From contig CATPCJ010000316.1 in assembly GCA_955652915.1 (NCBI GenBank), positions 1 to 40,519 on the forward strand: DNA of 40,519 bases, written 5' to 3'. Origin of the DNA: an uncultured Bryobacteraceae bacterium. GTDB taxonomy: Bacteria; Acidobacteriota; Terriglobia; Bryobacterales; Bryobacteraceae. Under the pieces are notes generated by a model that saw only the letters and a program-made list of their open reading frames with translations, made no database searches and was not told where the DNA came from. Shown piece by piece: positions 1 through 12,500 of the stretch (positions are counted from its first letter, which is position 1; each line of letters begins with the position of its first letter). The position numbers and the translations under genes are program-made.

Positions 1-575
1 CGCTCCCGCCAGTAGCTCAACTGTTGTTCCAGCGCCTCCCCTTGCAGCCACTGCCGCTGCCATACCGCATAGTCGCCATACTGCAGGGGCAACTCGGCCA
101 GCGGCGACGGCTCGCCCTGGCGGCTGGCCCGATACAGCGCGGTGAACTCCCGCACCAGAATCCCCACCGACCAGCCGTCGCTCACCACGTGATGCATGCT
201 GGCCAGCAGCACATGATCGCGCTGGTCCAAGCGCAGCAGCGTAACGCGCAGCAGCGGCCCCCGCGCCAGATCGAACAGCCGCCGCGCTTCTTCGGCCGCC
301 AGCTCCCGCGCCGCCTGTTCCGGCCCGGGCAGTCCGCTCAGGTCCACCACCGGCAGCCGCAGCGCCACCGCCGGGGCGATCCTCTGCCGCGGCTCTCCGG
401 CCCGCGCCGGAAAGCTGGTCCGCAGTACTTCGTGCCGCCGCACGATCTCCGTGAGACTCGCAGCCACCGCTCCGATGTCCAGTTCCCCGCTCAGCCGGAA
501 CGCCCGGGGAGAGTTGTAGACCGCGCTGCCCGGCTCCAACTGGTCCAGGAACCACAACCGCTGCTGCGCAAACGA
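1..575 (-). other. NRPS module 4 condensation domain, N-terminal part only
   Basis: After the third T domain the frame continues with LPLSFAQQRLWFLDQL, RRHEVLRTSF and HHVVSDGWS, an LCL-type condensation domain cut by the window edge after about 190 residues. It shows the synthetase has at least one more extension module, so the peptide is longer than three residues. Confidence 0.93.
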
Positions 576-3500
576 CAGCGGCAGCTCTTCCTCCCGGCTG
601 GCACTGGTCAGGGGCGCCGCGGGATGCTGGCCGTCCGTCCGCTCCACCTGCTGTGCCAGCGCCGTCACGGTCGGCGCTTCGAACAGCGTCCGCACCGCCA
701 GCTCCACTCCGAACACCTTGCGCAGCCGCGAGACCACCTGGGTGGCTAACAGCGAATGGCCGCCCAGGTCGAAGAAGTTGTCTTCGGCCCCCACCCGCTC
801 CCGCTCCAGCACTTCCGCCCAGATCCCGGCCACGATCTCTTCGGTCGCCGTTCGCGGCGCTACCCAGGCTTCCTCCGTCTGGGCGCTCTCCGGCTCCGGC
901 AGCGCCCGGTGGTCCACCTTCCCGTTGGCCGTCAACGGCAGCCGCTCCAGCACCACGAACGCCGCCGGCACCATGTACTCCGGCAGCTTCGCGCGCAGGT
1001 ACTCCCGCAAGCCGTCGAGATCGAGACGCGAATAGCTTTCCACGTTCAAGGGCACGCCATTATCCAAGCGGCGCTCCACACTCGGGATCCGCTGCTGCGC
1101 GTACACGTTCCAGCGGTCGGTGCCCTCGAGTTCACGGTATTGGCCAGCGAAGGTCACGAAACCACGGCTTTCCAGCAAAGCGGTGATCTCGGGTACTCTG
1201 CCGTGGGTGATCAGTCCCGGAGCGTCGTGGACTTCGATTACGATCTGATCGATCTTGTCCCAATCCCCGGCGTCTATCCCGCGCAACACATCCAGTTCAG
1301 CTCGCTGCACGTCGATCTTCAGCAGATCGATGTGTTCTACCCGCGCCTCGCGCATGACATCCGATAAGCGGGCGAGACGCACCGTCTCGATTTGACTCTC
1401 GAAGCGGCCCGCCAGCAGTTCGTCGGCCTGCGCCAGGAGACTCCCCGCCAGGTCCGACCCCATTGCCTGCTCGTTGCGCAGCGTTCTTTTGATCACGTCG
1501 ATTTCGACGGCGGGGTCGGCGTACTCGCTCAACCCCGACATCATCGAGTAGCGGGGATAATAAGTAAACTTGGCCGAGCCGCCGCGATCCGATAGCCCTA
1601 TCTGAAAGACCTTGACGCCGGCCACGCACTGGTTGGCATTCTCCCGCAGCCTTTCGAAAAGAGGCGTGCACGGCTCAAAGGCGTAAATCGTGGCCCGCGG
1701 ACTCTGCTGGCTGGCGAACAGCGTGAACATGCCGATGTTCGCGCCCACATCGAATATGCATGCCGACTCGGGAATGTGGATTCCATGGCGCAGGTACGCG
1801 CGAGATTCGAAGATCTCCCGGTACAGGTATTCCGTTTCATTCTTGTTCTGGTGATTGACAGTTAAACCGTTCGGCAGGGTAAAGTACGATCCGAGCGGTG
1901 TCCGTGGGGCCCAGCGGCGTGGAACCACGTAGGCCACCAGTTTGGGGCTGCCGCCGTCCTTGCGCAGAGTCACCGTGGACTGCCGGATTCCCGGGTAAGC
2001 GGCCAGCAGGGATTCTATTTCACCCGGTTCCACCCTGAACCCGTGGATCTTCAACTGGCCATCGATCCGTCCCAGAAACTCCAAGTTGCCCTCGGAGCGC
2101 CAGCGGGCGCGGTCCCCGGTGCGATACAAGCGTTCCCCCTCCTGAAGCGAGAAGGGATGCGGAAGGAACTTCAACGCCGTCAGGCTGGGGTGGTTCAGGT
2201 ATCCACGGCCAACGCCGCCGCCTCCGATGAAGAGTTCCCCGGGCACTCCCACCGGAACCAGCCCCAGACCCTCGTCTAAGACGTACAGATACACGCCGGG
2301 CAGAGGACGGCCGAGCGGAAGCGCCCCTGCGCGCTCCGGCCCGTTCGCCACCTCATAGGAGGAAGCTCCGACAGTGCATTCGGTGGGGCCATAGTGATTC
2401 AGCACGCGGCAGTCCGGGCGTTTCCGCCGTAATTCCTCGACCCATTCCCAGGCCGACGGTTCGCCGCCTAACACCAGGCATTTGCGAGGAAGAATGCGCG
2501 CGCCGGATTCCGGCGTCAGCAGTCCAGCCAAATGCGAGGGAGTGATTTTCACGCAATCGATCGCGTGACCGTCGAAGTATTCTGCCAGCGCGGGACCGTC
2601 GATCGCCAGATCCTCGCCGATCACGTGCAACGTTCCGCCGCCGCACAGCGCGGGAAATAGCACGGTGTTGCCGAGATCCGCCGCGACGCTGGACAGCAGG
2701 GCAAAGGAAGAGCGGGCCGGAAGGCCGAGTCTGGCCGAGACTGCGCCTACATAATTCGCTAGCTGGCGATGCTCGATTACCACTCCCTTCGGCTGTCCGG
2801 TTGAGCCGGAGGTATAGAGCACATAAGCCTGGTTGCTCGGACCGGCTAATGGCGCGAGATCGCCGGCGGCGCATTCCTCAATGACCGCCCAATCGGAGTC
2901 CAGGCACACAATCAGCGCGGCGTGCGAGGGCAAGCGTTCGCGCAGCCGTTCCTCAGTGATTACGATGGGCGCCAGCGCGTCATCTAGCAGGAAGCTGATC
3001 CGTTCGGCGGGCGCGCGGACGTCTATCGGCACATAGGCGCCCCCAGCCTTCAGCGCTCCCAGCAATGCAACGATCAACGTGGAGGTTCGTTCCAGGTACA
3101 GGGCAACGCGAATCTCCGGACCGACGCCTAGATCCCGCAAATAGTGCGCCAGCCGATTCGCGCGTGCGTTGAGCTGGCCATAGCTGAGCGTCAGGTCGCC
3201 GCAGACGAGGGCGCACGCGCCGGGCACCGCCGCGGCTTGCTCTTCAAACTGCTGGTGCACACAGGCCCGCGCGGAGGCTCCGGCTTGCGCGCCGCTCCAC
3301 TCTTCCAGCAAGCGGCGCTCGGCGGCCGGCATGTATCGCAAGTCGGCAATGCAGGCGCCCGGGTCTTCGGTTGCGCTGCGCAACAGCGTGATCAGATGTC
3401 GGGCCAGGCGCTCTACCGTGGTTTCGGCAAAGAGCTCCGCCGCATACTCGATGGCCCCGGTAATGCCCTCGGGACCTTCTTCCAGAACCACGCTTAAGTC

Positions 3501-6500
3501 GTGCTTGGCGGGCTGCCGATGCGATCCGAAGCGGCGCACCTCCAGGCCGGCGAGATCCAGTGTTGTTTGTGGGGCGTTCTGCAAGGCGAAGACGACTTGA
3601 AACAGCGGTGCGCGCGCCAGCGCCCGCTCCGGTTCCAGTTCCTCCACTAGCTTTTCGAACGGCAGCTCCTGATGCGCATAGGCGCCCAGCGTGACTGCAC
3701 GGACCCGTTTCAGCAGCTCGCGGAAGTCGGGGCGGCCCGCGAGGCTAGTGCGCAGCACAAGTTGATTTACCAGGAACCCTGCCAGCCCGTCCGTCTCAGC
3801 CATATTCCGATTCGCGATTACCGTACCCACCGCGATATCCGTCTGCCCGGTGTAGCGTCCCAGCAACGCCTGAAATCCAGCGAGCAAAGTCATGAAGAGC
3901 GTGACCCCTTCGCGGCGGCTCAGTTCCTTCAGGACGCCGCGGAGATCCGAGGAGATCCGCAGTGGGACGCTCGCGCCCTGACGGCTGGGCCTAGGCGGCC
4001 GGGGGAAGTCGGTGGGCAGATCGAGATACGTTGCGCCCGCGAGTTGCCCCCGCCAGTAGCGCAGTTGGTCTTCCAGCCCGGTGCCTTGCAGCGACTCGCG
4101 TTGCCAGAGCGCAAAGTCGGCATACTGGAGTGGAACGGGGGCCAGGGGCGATGGCAGACCTGCTCGAAAAGCCTGATATAAGGCCTGTAATTCGCGCATG
4201 AGAATCGCCACGGACCAGCCATCGCTGACAATGTGATGCAGAGTGAGCAGCAGGATGTGGTCATCGGCCGCAAGGCGCAGAAGCGGCGCCCGCACCAGTG
4301 GTCCCTTGCTTAGATCGAAGGGCCGCAGGGCTTCGGCCGCCGCCAGCCGCTCGGCTTCCGCGACGCCATCGGCCAGTCCGCTAAGATCGATGAGCGGAAA
4401 CGGAAGCGTCGCCGGCGCCGCGATTTCCTGAACGGGCACGCCATGCGGCGCCGGGTAGCTGGTGCGCAGTACCTCGTGCCGCCGGACCAGTTCGTTGATG
4501 CCGAGGGCCAACGCCGTGACGTCCAGATTCCCGCCCAGGCGCAGCGCCGCCGGGACGTTGTAGGCGGCGCTCTCCGGTTCCAGTTGGGAGATAAACCAGA
4601 GCCGTTGTTGCGCGAAGGACAGCGGCAGCGGGCCTTCGCGGCTGACCGGCCGCGGCGCGGATGGCGGCTTCTGTCCCGCGGCGCACGACCGATCCACTTC
4701 GGCCGCCAGACTTCCCAGCGCGGGATACTCAAAGATCGCGCGCAAGGGCAATTCCACGCGGAAAATGGCGCGGATCTGCGAAACCAGCTGCGTTGCCAGC
4801 AGCGAGTGCCCGCCCAGATCGAAGAAGTTGTCCGTAACGCCGGCCGGCCCGGCGCCGAGAACCTGGGTCCAAATACCCGCTAGGATCTCTTCGGTGGCGC
4901 TAAACGGCGCGCCGGGACCTTCCTCCGGCCGCCTCGTTACCGCCGTGGTGAGCAACGCCTTCCGGTCGAGCTTGCCGTTCGGCGTCACTGGCAGCCGATC
5001 CAGCGTCACGTAGGCGGAGGGCAGCATGTACTCGGGCAGGCTCGTCTGGAGGTAAGCGCGCAAGGCGGACGCCCCAGGCTCGGTTCCCTCCCGGGGGACA
5101 ATGAACGCCATCAGGCGCTTGCCGCCCGGAGGATCCTCGCGGACGGCCACCGCGCACTGCCGGACTCCCGGGTGCCGGCTGAGTACCTCCTCGATCTCGC
5201 CAATTTCGATGCGGTACCCGCGCACTTTCACCTGTTCGTCCAGCCGTTCCAGAAATACGAGGCGGCCGTCGGCTAGCCAGCGGACGCGGTCTCCAGTCCG
5301 ATACAGACGCGCCCCGGCGCGTTCACTAAAGGAGTCGGGCACGAAGTTTTCCGCCGTCAGGTCCGGCCGGTTCAGATATCCGCGGCCTACCCCAGCGCCG
5401 CCGATGTACAGCTCTCCCGCGATTCCGACGGGAACGGGCGCGCCCTGGGCGTCGAGGACATACGTTTGGACTCTTATGATCGGCCGCCCGATGGAGACGG
5501 CATCGCCGCCGCGCAGCGGCTCCGAGATGCTGGCGCAAACCGCGGTCTCGGTGGGGCCGTACGCGTTGAAAAAGCGCCGTCCTTCGCCCCACGCTGCGAC
5601 AATCTGGGGACCGCATGCTTCACCCGCCCCGATCACCGTGGACAGTGCCGGGAGCCGCTCCGGCGCGCAGGCAGCCAGGGCCGACGGGGGCATGGTGACT
5701 ACCTCGATCCGCTCTCGACGCAACAGCTCCAGGAGACCGCTCCCGGGCAGCAGCGATTCACGCCGCGCCATTACCAGCCGGCCGCCGCTCAGCAGCGCCA
5801 TCATCCACTCCCAAATGGCGGCGTCGAAGCTGGGTGAAGCAAATTGCAACACGGCCGTTCCAGGCCGCGGTTGAAACACGGCGATCTGGGCGAGCGCGAG
5901 ATTGGAGGCGCCTCTATGCGTGACGCCGACGGGTTTGGGGCGCCCTGTGGAGCCGGAGGTGTAGATGACATACGCCAGAGATTCCGGGTGGTCATGGGTA
6001 TCCGGGTCTCCTGTATCGCAGCCCGCGATCCGTTCCCAGTCACCGTCGAGTTCCACTACTTGGGCCCAATGCGCCGGTAGCGTATCGCGCAGCCGCCGTT
6101 GGGTGAGCAGTACAGGCGCCTGGGCGTCGTCCAGCATGAACGACAGGCGTTCCGGCGGATAGGCGGGGTCCAGCGGCAGCCAGGCGCCACCGGCCTTTAT
6201 TGTCCCCAGGAAGCCGGTGATCATCTCCGGGCCCGGCACCACGCATAGCGCCACCGTCACCTCCGGACCAGCTCCCAATTCGCGCAAATAATGAGCTAAC
6301 TGATTCGCCCGGCGGTTCAATTCGCCGTAGGAAAGTTGTTCGTCCTCATAAACTAGGGCCACGGCGTCCGGGGCGCGCCGCACCTGTGCGGCGAACAGTT
6401 CACAGATGGACGGGCTGGCGGCAGGCGCCAACCGCGTGTTGTTCCACTCCGACAAGAGCTGCCGCCGCTCGATCGGCGAGAGGATCTGGAGACCGCTCAC

Positions 6501-9500
6501 GCGCTGCTCCGGCCGGGTAACAGCATCCTCGATCAAACGTTCCCAATGTCCAGCCATGCGCTGGATGGTGGCCGCGTCGAACAGACTGGTGGAGTATTCA
6601 ATGGCGCCGGTGAGCCCTTCGCTGGACTCCCTCACGTCGAACAAAAGATCGAACCGCGCCGTCCGGGTGTGCGTGGCCGACGCTTTCACCAGCAAGCCTG
6701 GCAGACGCAGCTCCGGCATGGGAGCGTTCTGGAGGACCAACTTGACCTGAAAGAGAGGCGAGTACTGGGCGTTGCGCTCGGGATTCAGAGCCTCCACCAC
6801 TTTTTCGAAGGGCAAGTCTTGATGCGCGTATGCGTCCAGCGTAATAGTGCGAACGCGCTGCAATAACTCTTGGTAGGACGGGTCGCCGGACAGATCCGTA
6901 CGCAGCACTAGCTGGTTTACGAAGAAGCCAATCATCGGCTCGATTTCGCCGAAGTTGCGGCCGGCGACGTCGGTACCCACGCAAATGTCGAACTGGCCGG
7001 AATACCGGCACAGCAACGCCTTACAAGCCGCTATCAGCGCCATGAAGACCGTGGATCCTTCGCGGCGGCTCAACTCTGTAAGCTCGCGCAGGACGTCCGC
7101 GCTTAGCGACACCGGCTGCCTTGCCCCGTCGTAGCCGTGCGCCGCGGGGCGGCCGCGATCCGCGGGTAACTCTAACGTCTGAAATCCGGACAATCTTTCG
7201 ACCCAGTATTTCAACTCCGTTTCGAGCGGCTCCCCTTGTAACCAGCGCCGCTGCCAAATGGCGAAGTCCGCGCACTGGAACTCCAGGCTGGGCAGAGCGG
7301 CTGGTAAACCGCGGGAGAAGCTCTCGTACAGCGCCGTTAGCTCCCGGACAAACAAGCCCAGGGACCAGCCGTCGCTCACGATGTGATGCATCGTCAGCAG
7401 CAGGGTGTATCGCTCGGCTCCGAGCCGGAGCAGCGACGCGCGCCATAGCGGCCCTCGTGCCAAATCGAAGGGACGCTCCGCCTCGAACACAGTAAGACGC
7501 TCGACCTCGGACTCCAGCCCGGTACCATCCCAGGCTTGCAGGTCGATCACCGCCAGCGCGAACAGGCCGGGCGGATCGGCAATCTGGACTGCCTGGCCGC
7601 CGGCTGTGCTGAAGCGCGTACGAAGGGCTTCATGGCGTGCGGAGATTGCGCTAAGGCAGTCGCGCAGCGCGGACAGGTTCAACGCGCCTTCCAGCTGTAT
7701 CGCCGCAGGCAGGTTGTAAGCAGGACTGCCGGGATCCAGTTGCGCGAGCAGCCAAAGCCGCTGCTGCGCGAAAGATAACGGAAGAGGCTGGTCGCGCGGC
7801 ACGCGAGTGAAAGGGGGCGCCCGGAGCCCGTCAGGCCGGGTTGCGCGCTCCACCTGCCGCGCGAATTGGGCTACCGTAGGGGCTTCGAACAGGCAGCGTA
7901 ACGGCAGCTCGGCGCCGAAGACCCGCCGCACCCTGGACATGACTTGCGTGGCCAGAAGCGAATGGCCGCCCAACTCAAAGAAATTATCGTCCACGCCGAC
8001 AAGATCGAGGCCCAGAACATCGGTCCAGATTCCCACCAGCGCTCGTTCCGCCTCGGTGGCTGGGGCCAGATAACGCCTCTCCCGGCGCGAAGCGGCGGGA
8101 TCCGGCTTGGGCAGCGCTTTGCGGTCCAGCTTTCCGTTGGGCGTGACCGGGAAAGCCTCTAGCAGGAGGAGCGAGGCCGGAACCATGAAGTCCGGCAGCC
8201 TTGCGCTCAACTCGCGTCGCAGCCCTTCGGATGTTACTTTGCCCGATGGCGACGGAACGACATACCCCACCAGCCGGAGACCGGCCGGGCCGTCTTCAAT
8301 CGCCAGAACGGCTGCTTCCTGAACGCCCGCGCACGACGCCAGCGCAGCCTCGACCTCGCCAGGCTTGTTTTTTTTAATGATTAGGTGTATATGTAGATCT
8401 ACACGTCCCAGGAAATCGATGTTGCCGTCGGGAAGCCAGCGCGCCAGATCGCCGGTACGATACAGCCGCTCCCCCGCGCCGCCGAATGCATCGGGGACAA
8501 ACTTCTCGGCGGTCATATCCGGCCGGCGCAAATATCCTCTGGCCAAGCCCGTCCCGCCAATATAGAGTTCGCCCGGGATTCCGACGGGAGCGAGTTGCTG
8601 GTTCCGGTCCAGGACGTACAACCGGATGTTGGCGATGGGGCGCCCGATGGGAACCCGCGAATGAGCACCGTCACGGCGGCAAGCCCAATAGCTTACGTCC
8701 ACGGCGGCTTCGGTGGGTCCGTATAAATTGTGCAGCTCGGCGGTTAGACGGGCGAAGAAGCGGTCTTGGAGAGTTACCGGAAGGGCTTCGCCGCTACAGA
8801 ATACGCGCCGCAGGCTCCAGCATCGCTCTTTGAGCCCCGGCTCCTGAAGGAACGCCGCCAGCATGGAAGGCACGAAGTGTATGTCGGCGATCGCCTCCTG
8901 GGCGATGATCCGCGCCAGATAACCGCTGTCCTTGTGGCCTTCTGGGCGGGACATCACCAGGCGCGCGCCGCGCAACAGCGGCAAGTAAAACTCCCAGACG
9001 GAAACGTCGAAGCTGACCGGCGTCTTCTGCAACACATGATCGTCGGGTCCCGCTTCGTACTCTCCGCGCATCCACAGCAGGCGGTTGAGAACGCCGCCAT
9101 GCGTGTTCATGGTGCCCTTCGGGACTCCCGTGGAACCGGATGTATGAATGACATACATCGGATTCCCCGGGTCTATTCGCAACCCCAGGTTTTCTTGGCC
9201 GAAGCTGGAAAGAAGCGCCGGTTCGTCCAGACGCGCTACCGTCACGGGCAAGGTGGCGAAGATACCGGACAGCGCCCCTTCCGTGAGCAGGACGGGCGCC
9301 TGCGTGTCCTCCAACAGAAAAGCGAGCCGCTCCACTGGGTAGGTGGGGTCCAGCGGCACGTACGCAGCGCCCGCCTTGAGCACGCCCAGGAATGCGATAA
9401 CCAATTCAAGAGACCGGTTCAGGCAGACTCCGACCAGCGATTCCGGGCCGATCCCGCCGCTTTGCAGATAGCGCGCCAGTTGGTTCGCGCGGGCGTTGAG

Positions 9501-12500
9501 CTGGTCGAACGTTAGCGACGCTTCTTCCGCCACAACAGCGACCCGATCGGGCGTCAGCGCCGCCTGCCGCTCGATCAACTCCGGAATTAACGCCTGTGGG
9601 CGCGAGACGCCGCCGGGCGCATTCCATTCGGTCAGAATCTGACATTTCTCCTGTTCCGTAAGCAAGGGCAGCGCGGACACGCGAGATTCGGGCTCCCGCA
9701 CGATTCCCGCGAGCAACGTCTCAAAGTGGCGCGCCATGCGCGCGATTGTGTCGCGGTGGAATAGGGCCGTATTGTACTGGAAGACTGCCGAGAAGCCGCT
9801 CTCCGCCTCCGCCATCAGCAGCGTCAAATCGAACTGGGCTCCGGGCTGCGGGAGGGCGATTGACTTAAGGGCCACGCCATCCAGGCTGAAGCGGGCGCCC
9901 GGCCCGCCCACGGCCAGCGCCGACAGCCCCTGGATATTGCCGATGCGGACATTCTGGAAAACGAACATCGCCTGGAACAGGGCGGACCGGCTGGGATCCC
10001 GGACCGGCCGCAATCGCTCCACTAGCAGCGCGAAGGGATATTCGGCGTGGGTGAACGCATCCAAAATGGCCGGCCGGGATGCGATCAGGAATTCTTTAAA
10101 GCCAGGATCTCCGGCGAAGCTCGCGCGCAGCGGCAGGGGATTCGTAAAATAGCCGACCGCATGCGCCCACTCCCCGCGGCTCCGGCCCGCATCCGGTGAG
10201 CCGACCAAAATATCCTCTTGCGCGGTATAGCGGTGTAACAACACTTGGAACGCCGCTAACAGCGTCATGTACACGGTGACTCCGCACTCTCGGCTAAATT
10301 GCTTGAGTGCGGCGTGGACCCGGCTGTCCAGATGGAAGGGGCAGGCGGATCCGTTGAACGTGTGGATTGCGGGCCGGGGCAGGTCCGTCGGCAGATCGAG
10401 AAAAGGCGACTCGCCGGCCAGTTGCCGCTCCCAGTAACGCCACAACCGTTCGCCTTCTGGGCCCGCGAGCAGATCCCGTTGCCAGTAAATGTAATCACTG
10501 TACGAGACCGGCGCGGGCATCAACAGACTGGACCGGCCCACTCGCTCCGCGGCATAAATGGTCGAGATCTCGTTTAGCAACAGACCCGCCGACCACAGAT
10601 CGGCGGCAATGTGATGCACCGCGAGAAAGAAGATACTGCGGGCCCCCGGACCGCGATCGAGGAGCAGCGTCCGCAGGATGGGTCCGCGCTGCAAGTCGAA
10701 TGGTCGGGCGGCCTCGAGCGACAGACGCCGGCTGACAGCCTCGTCGTCGCTTCCGGAGACGTCCTCCACCGCAAAGGCGACGTCCACATGGTCCCGGATG
10801 AACTGTACGGCAGTCCCATCGTCCGTTCCGAAGCACGCCCGCAGAACCCCATGCCGGTTGGTGACGGCCTGCAAGGCGCGTTTCAGCGCCGGCCGGTCCA
10901 GCTCCGATTCCGCCTCGAAGGCCGCGGCCAAATTATAGGCCGCTGAATCGGGCGCCATCTGGTGAATCAGCCACAAGGCGCGCTGGCCGTGCGACAGGGG
11001 AAGTTTGCGGGTTGCGCCGCCGGGCGCGCTCCGCGGTGAGCCGCCAGCCGTGGATTCTGCGTACGCCAGGCGCATTCGCTCGGCCACCTGCCGGATGGTG
11101 AGATCCTGCAAGAAGGTTGCTGCCGGCAAGACGATGCCAAAATCGGATTCCGCCCGTTGCCGGATCTCCACCGCCATCATGGAATCGAGGCCCAAATTGT
11201 GAATGAGTTGCTCGGGGTTCCACTCCGGGAAGGGAACGCCCAGCGCCGCGGCGATCCGTTCTTGCAGCCAGTTCTCCAGAAGCTCCTGGCGGCTGACTCC
11301 GTCCCCATCGCGCAGCGCCTCCGAGCCCGATACGACGGCATCCGCGCCGGCTTCGGCTTCTTCGCGGACGCTGTTGTGCCACGCCTGTATCGCGCCGCTC
11401 TCGTAGGCGGACTTGCAGGCGCCTCGCTGGACTTTGCCGCTGGATGTCTTGGGCACGCCGCCCGGCTTGACGAACGCCACCGCGTGTACTGGAAGCTCGT
11501 GAGCGGCGGCAATCTGTTTCCGGATCTCGCCGGCCAGCTCCTCGAAATTGGGACAGCCGTGCCGTTCCACCTCTTGAACCAGCACGATCCTTTCTTCGGT
11601 CCCCAGTTGGATGGAAAAAGCGGCGGCGCCACCGGCCCGTAGCGCCGGGTGGCACTGCCCGGCCGTATTCTCTATGTCCTCGGGATGGTAATTGCGGCCC
11701 CGAATGATGATCAAATCCTTGAGGCGGCCCGTGACGAACAGCTTGCCGGCGCGGAGAAACCCAAGGTCGCCGGTTCGCAAGTACGGGCGGCCGGATCGTT
11801 TACTACCGATCCGGGCCCGGAAGGTCCGCTCCGATTCTTCGGGACGATTCCAGTAACCGGCGGCTACCGAGGGGCCGGAAACCCAGATCTCTCCGCTCTC
11901 GCCAGTCTTGCATCTCACGAGCTTGTCCGGGTTAACGATCGCGATTTTTGTCTCCGCCACCGCCGGGCCCGAGCTCACCAGCACACGGCTGGCGCCATCG
12001 GCCGGGCGTCCTGGGGTTACCTTCCCTTTCTCTAGCTCCCGGGGGTCCACGGCGATGACTGCTGGGGCTTCCCGCCGTGGACCGCCGGCGACGATCAACG
12101 TGGCTTCGGCTAGCCCGTAACACGGAAAAAAGGCTTCACGGCGGAACCCACACGGCCCGAACGCGGAGGCGAAACGGTCGATCGTTTCTTGATGAATCGG
12201 CTCGGCGCCATTGAAGGCCACGCGCCAACTGCTCAAATCGAGGACGCTTCTCTGGTCTTCCGGGATCTTGCGGACGCAAAGGTCATAACCGAAGTTGGGT
12301 CCGCCGCTGGTTGAGGCGCGGTACCGGGAAATCGCCTGCAGCCAGCGGACAGGTTTTTGCAGGAACGCTGCCGGTGGCATCAGGATACAGCGGGAGCCGG
12401 CATACAGCGGTTGCAGCACGTTTCCGATCAGGCCCATGTCGTGGTACAGAGGCAGCCAGCCGACAAAATCGGAATCCTGCGTGTGATCGCATTGGGACTG

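Noticed and set aside
8364..8396. Diversity-generating retroelement target as cause of the odd A8 patch
   Set aside because: No reverse transcriptase or template repeat is in the window, and the patch becomes A/T-rich overall instead of changing only at adenines.
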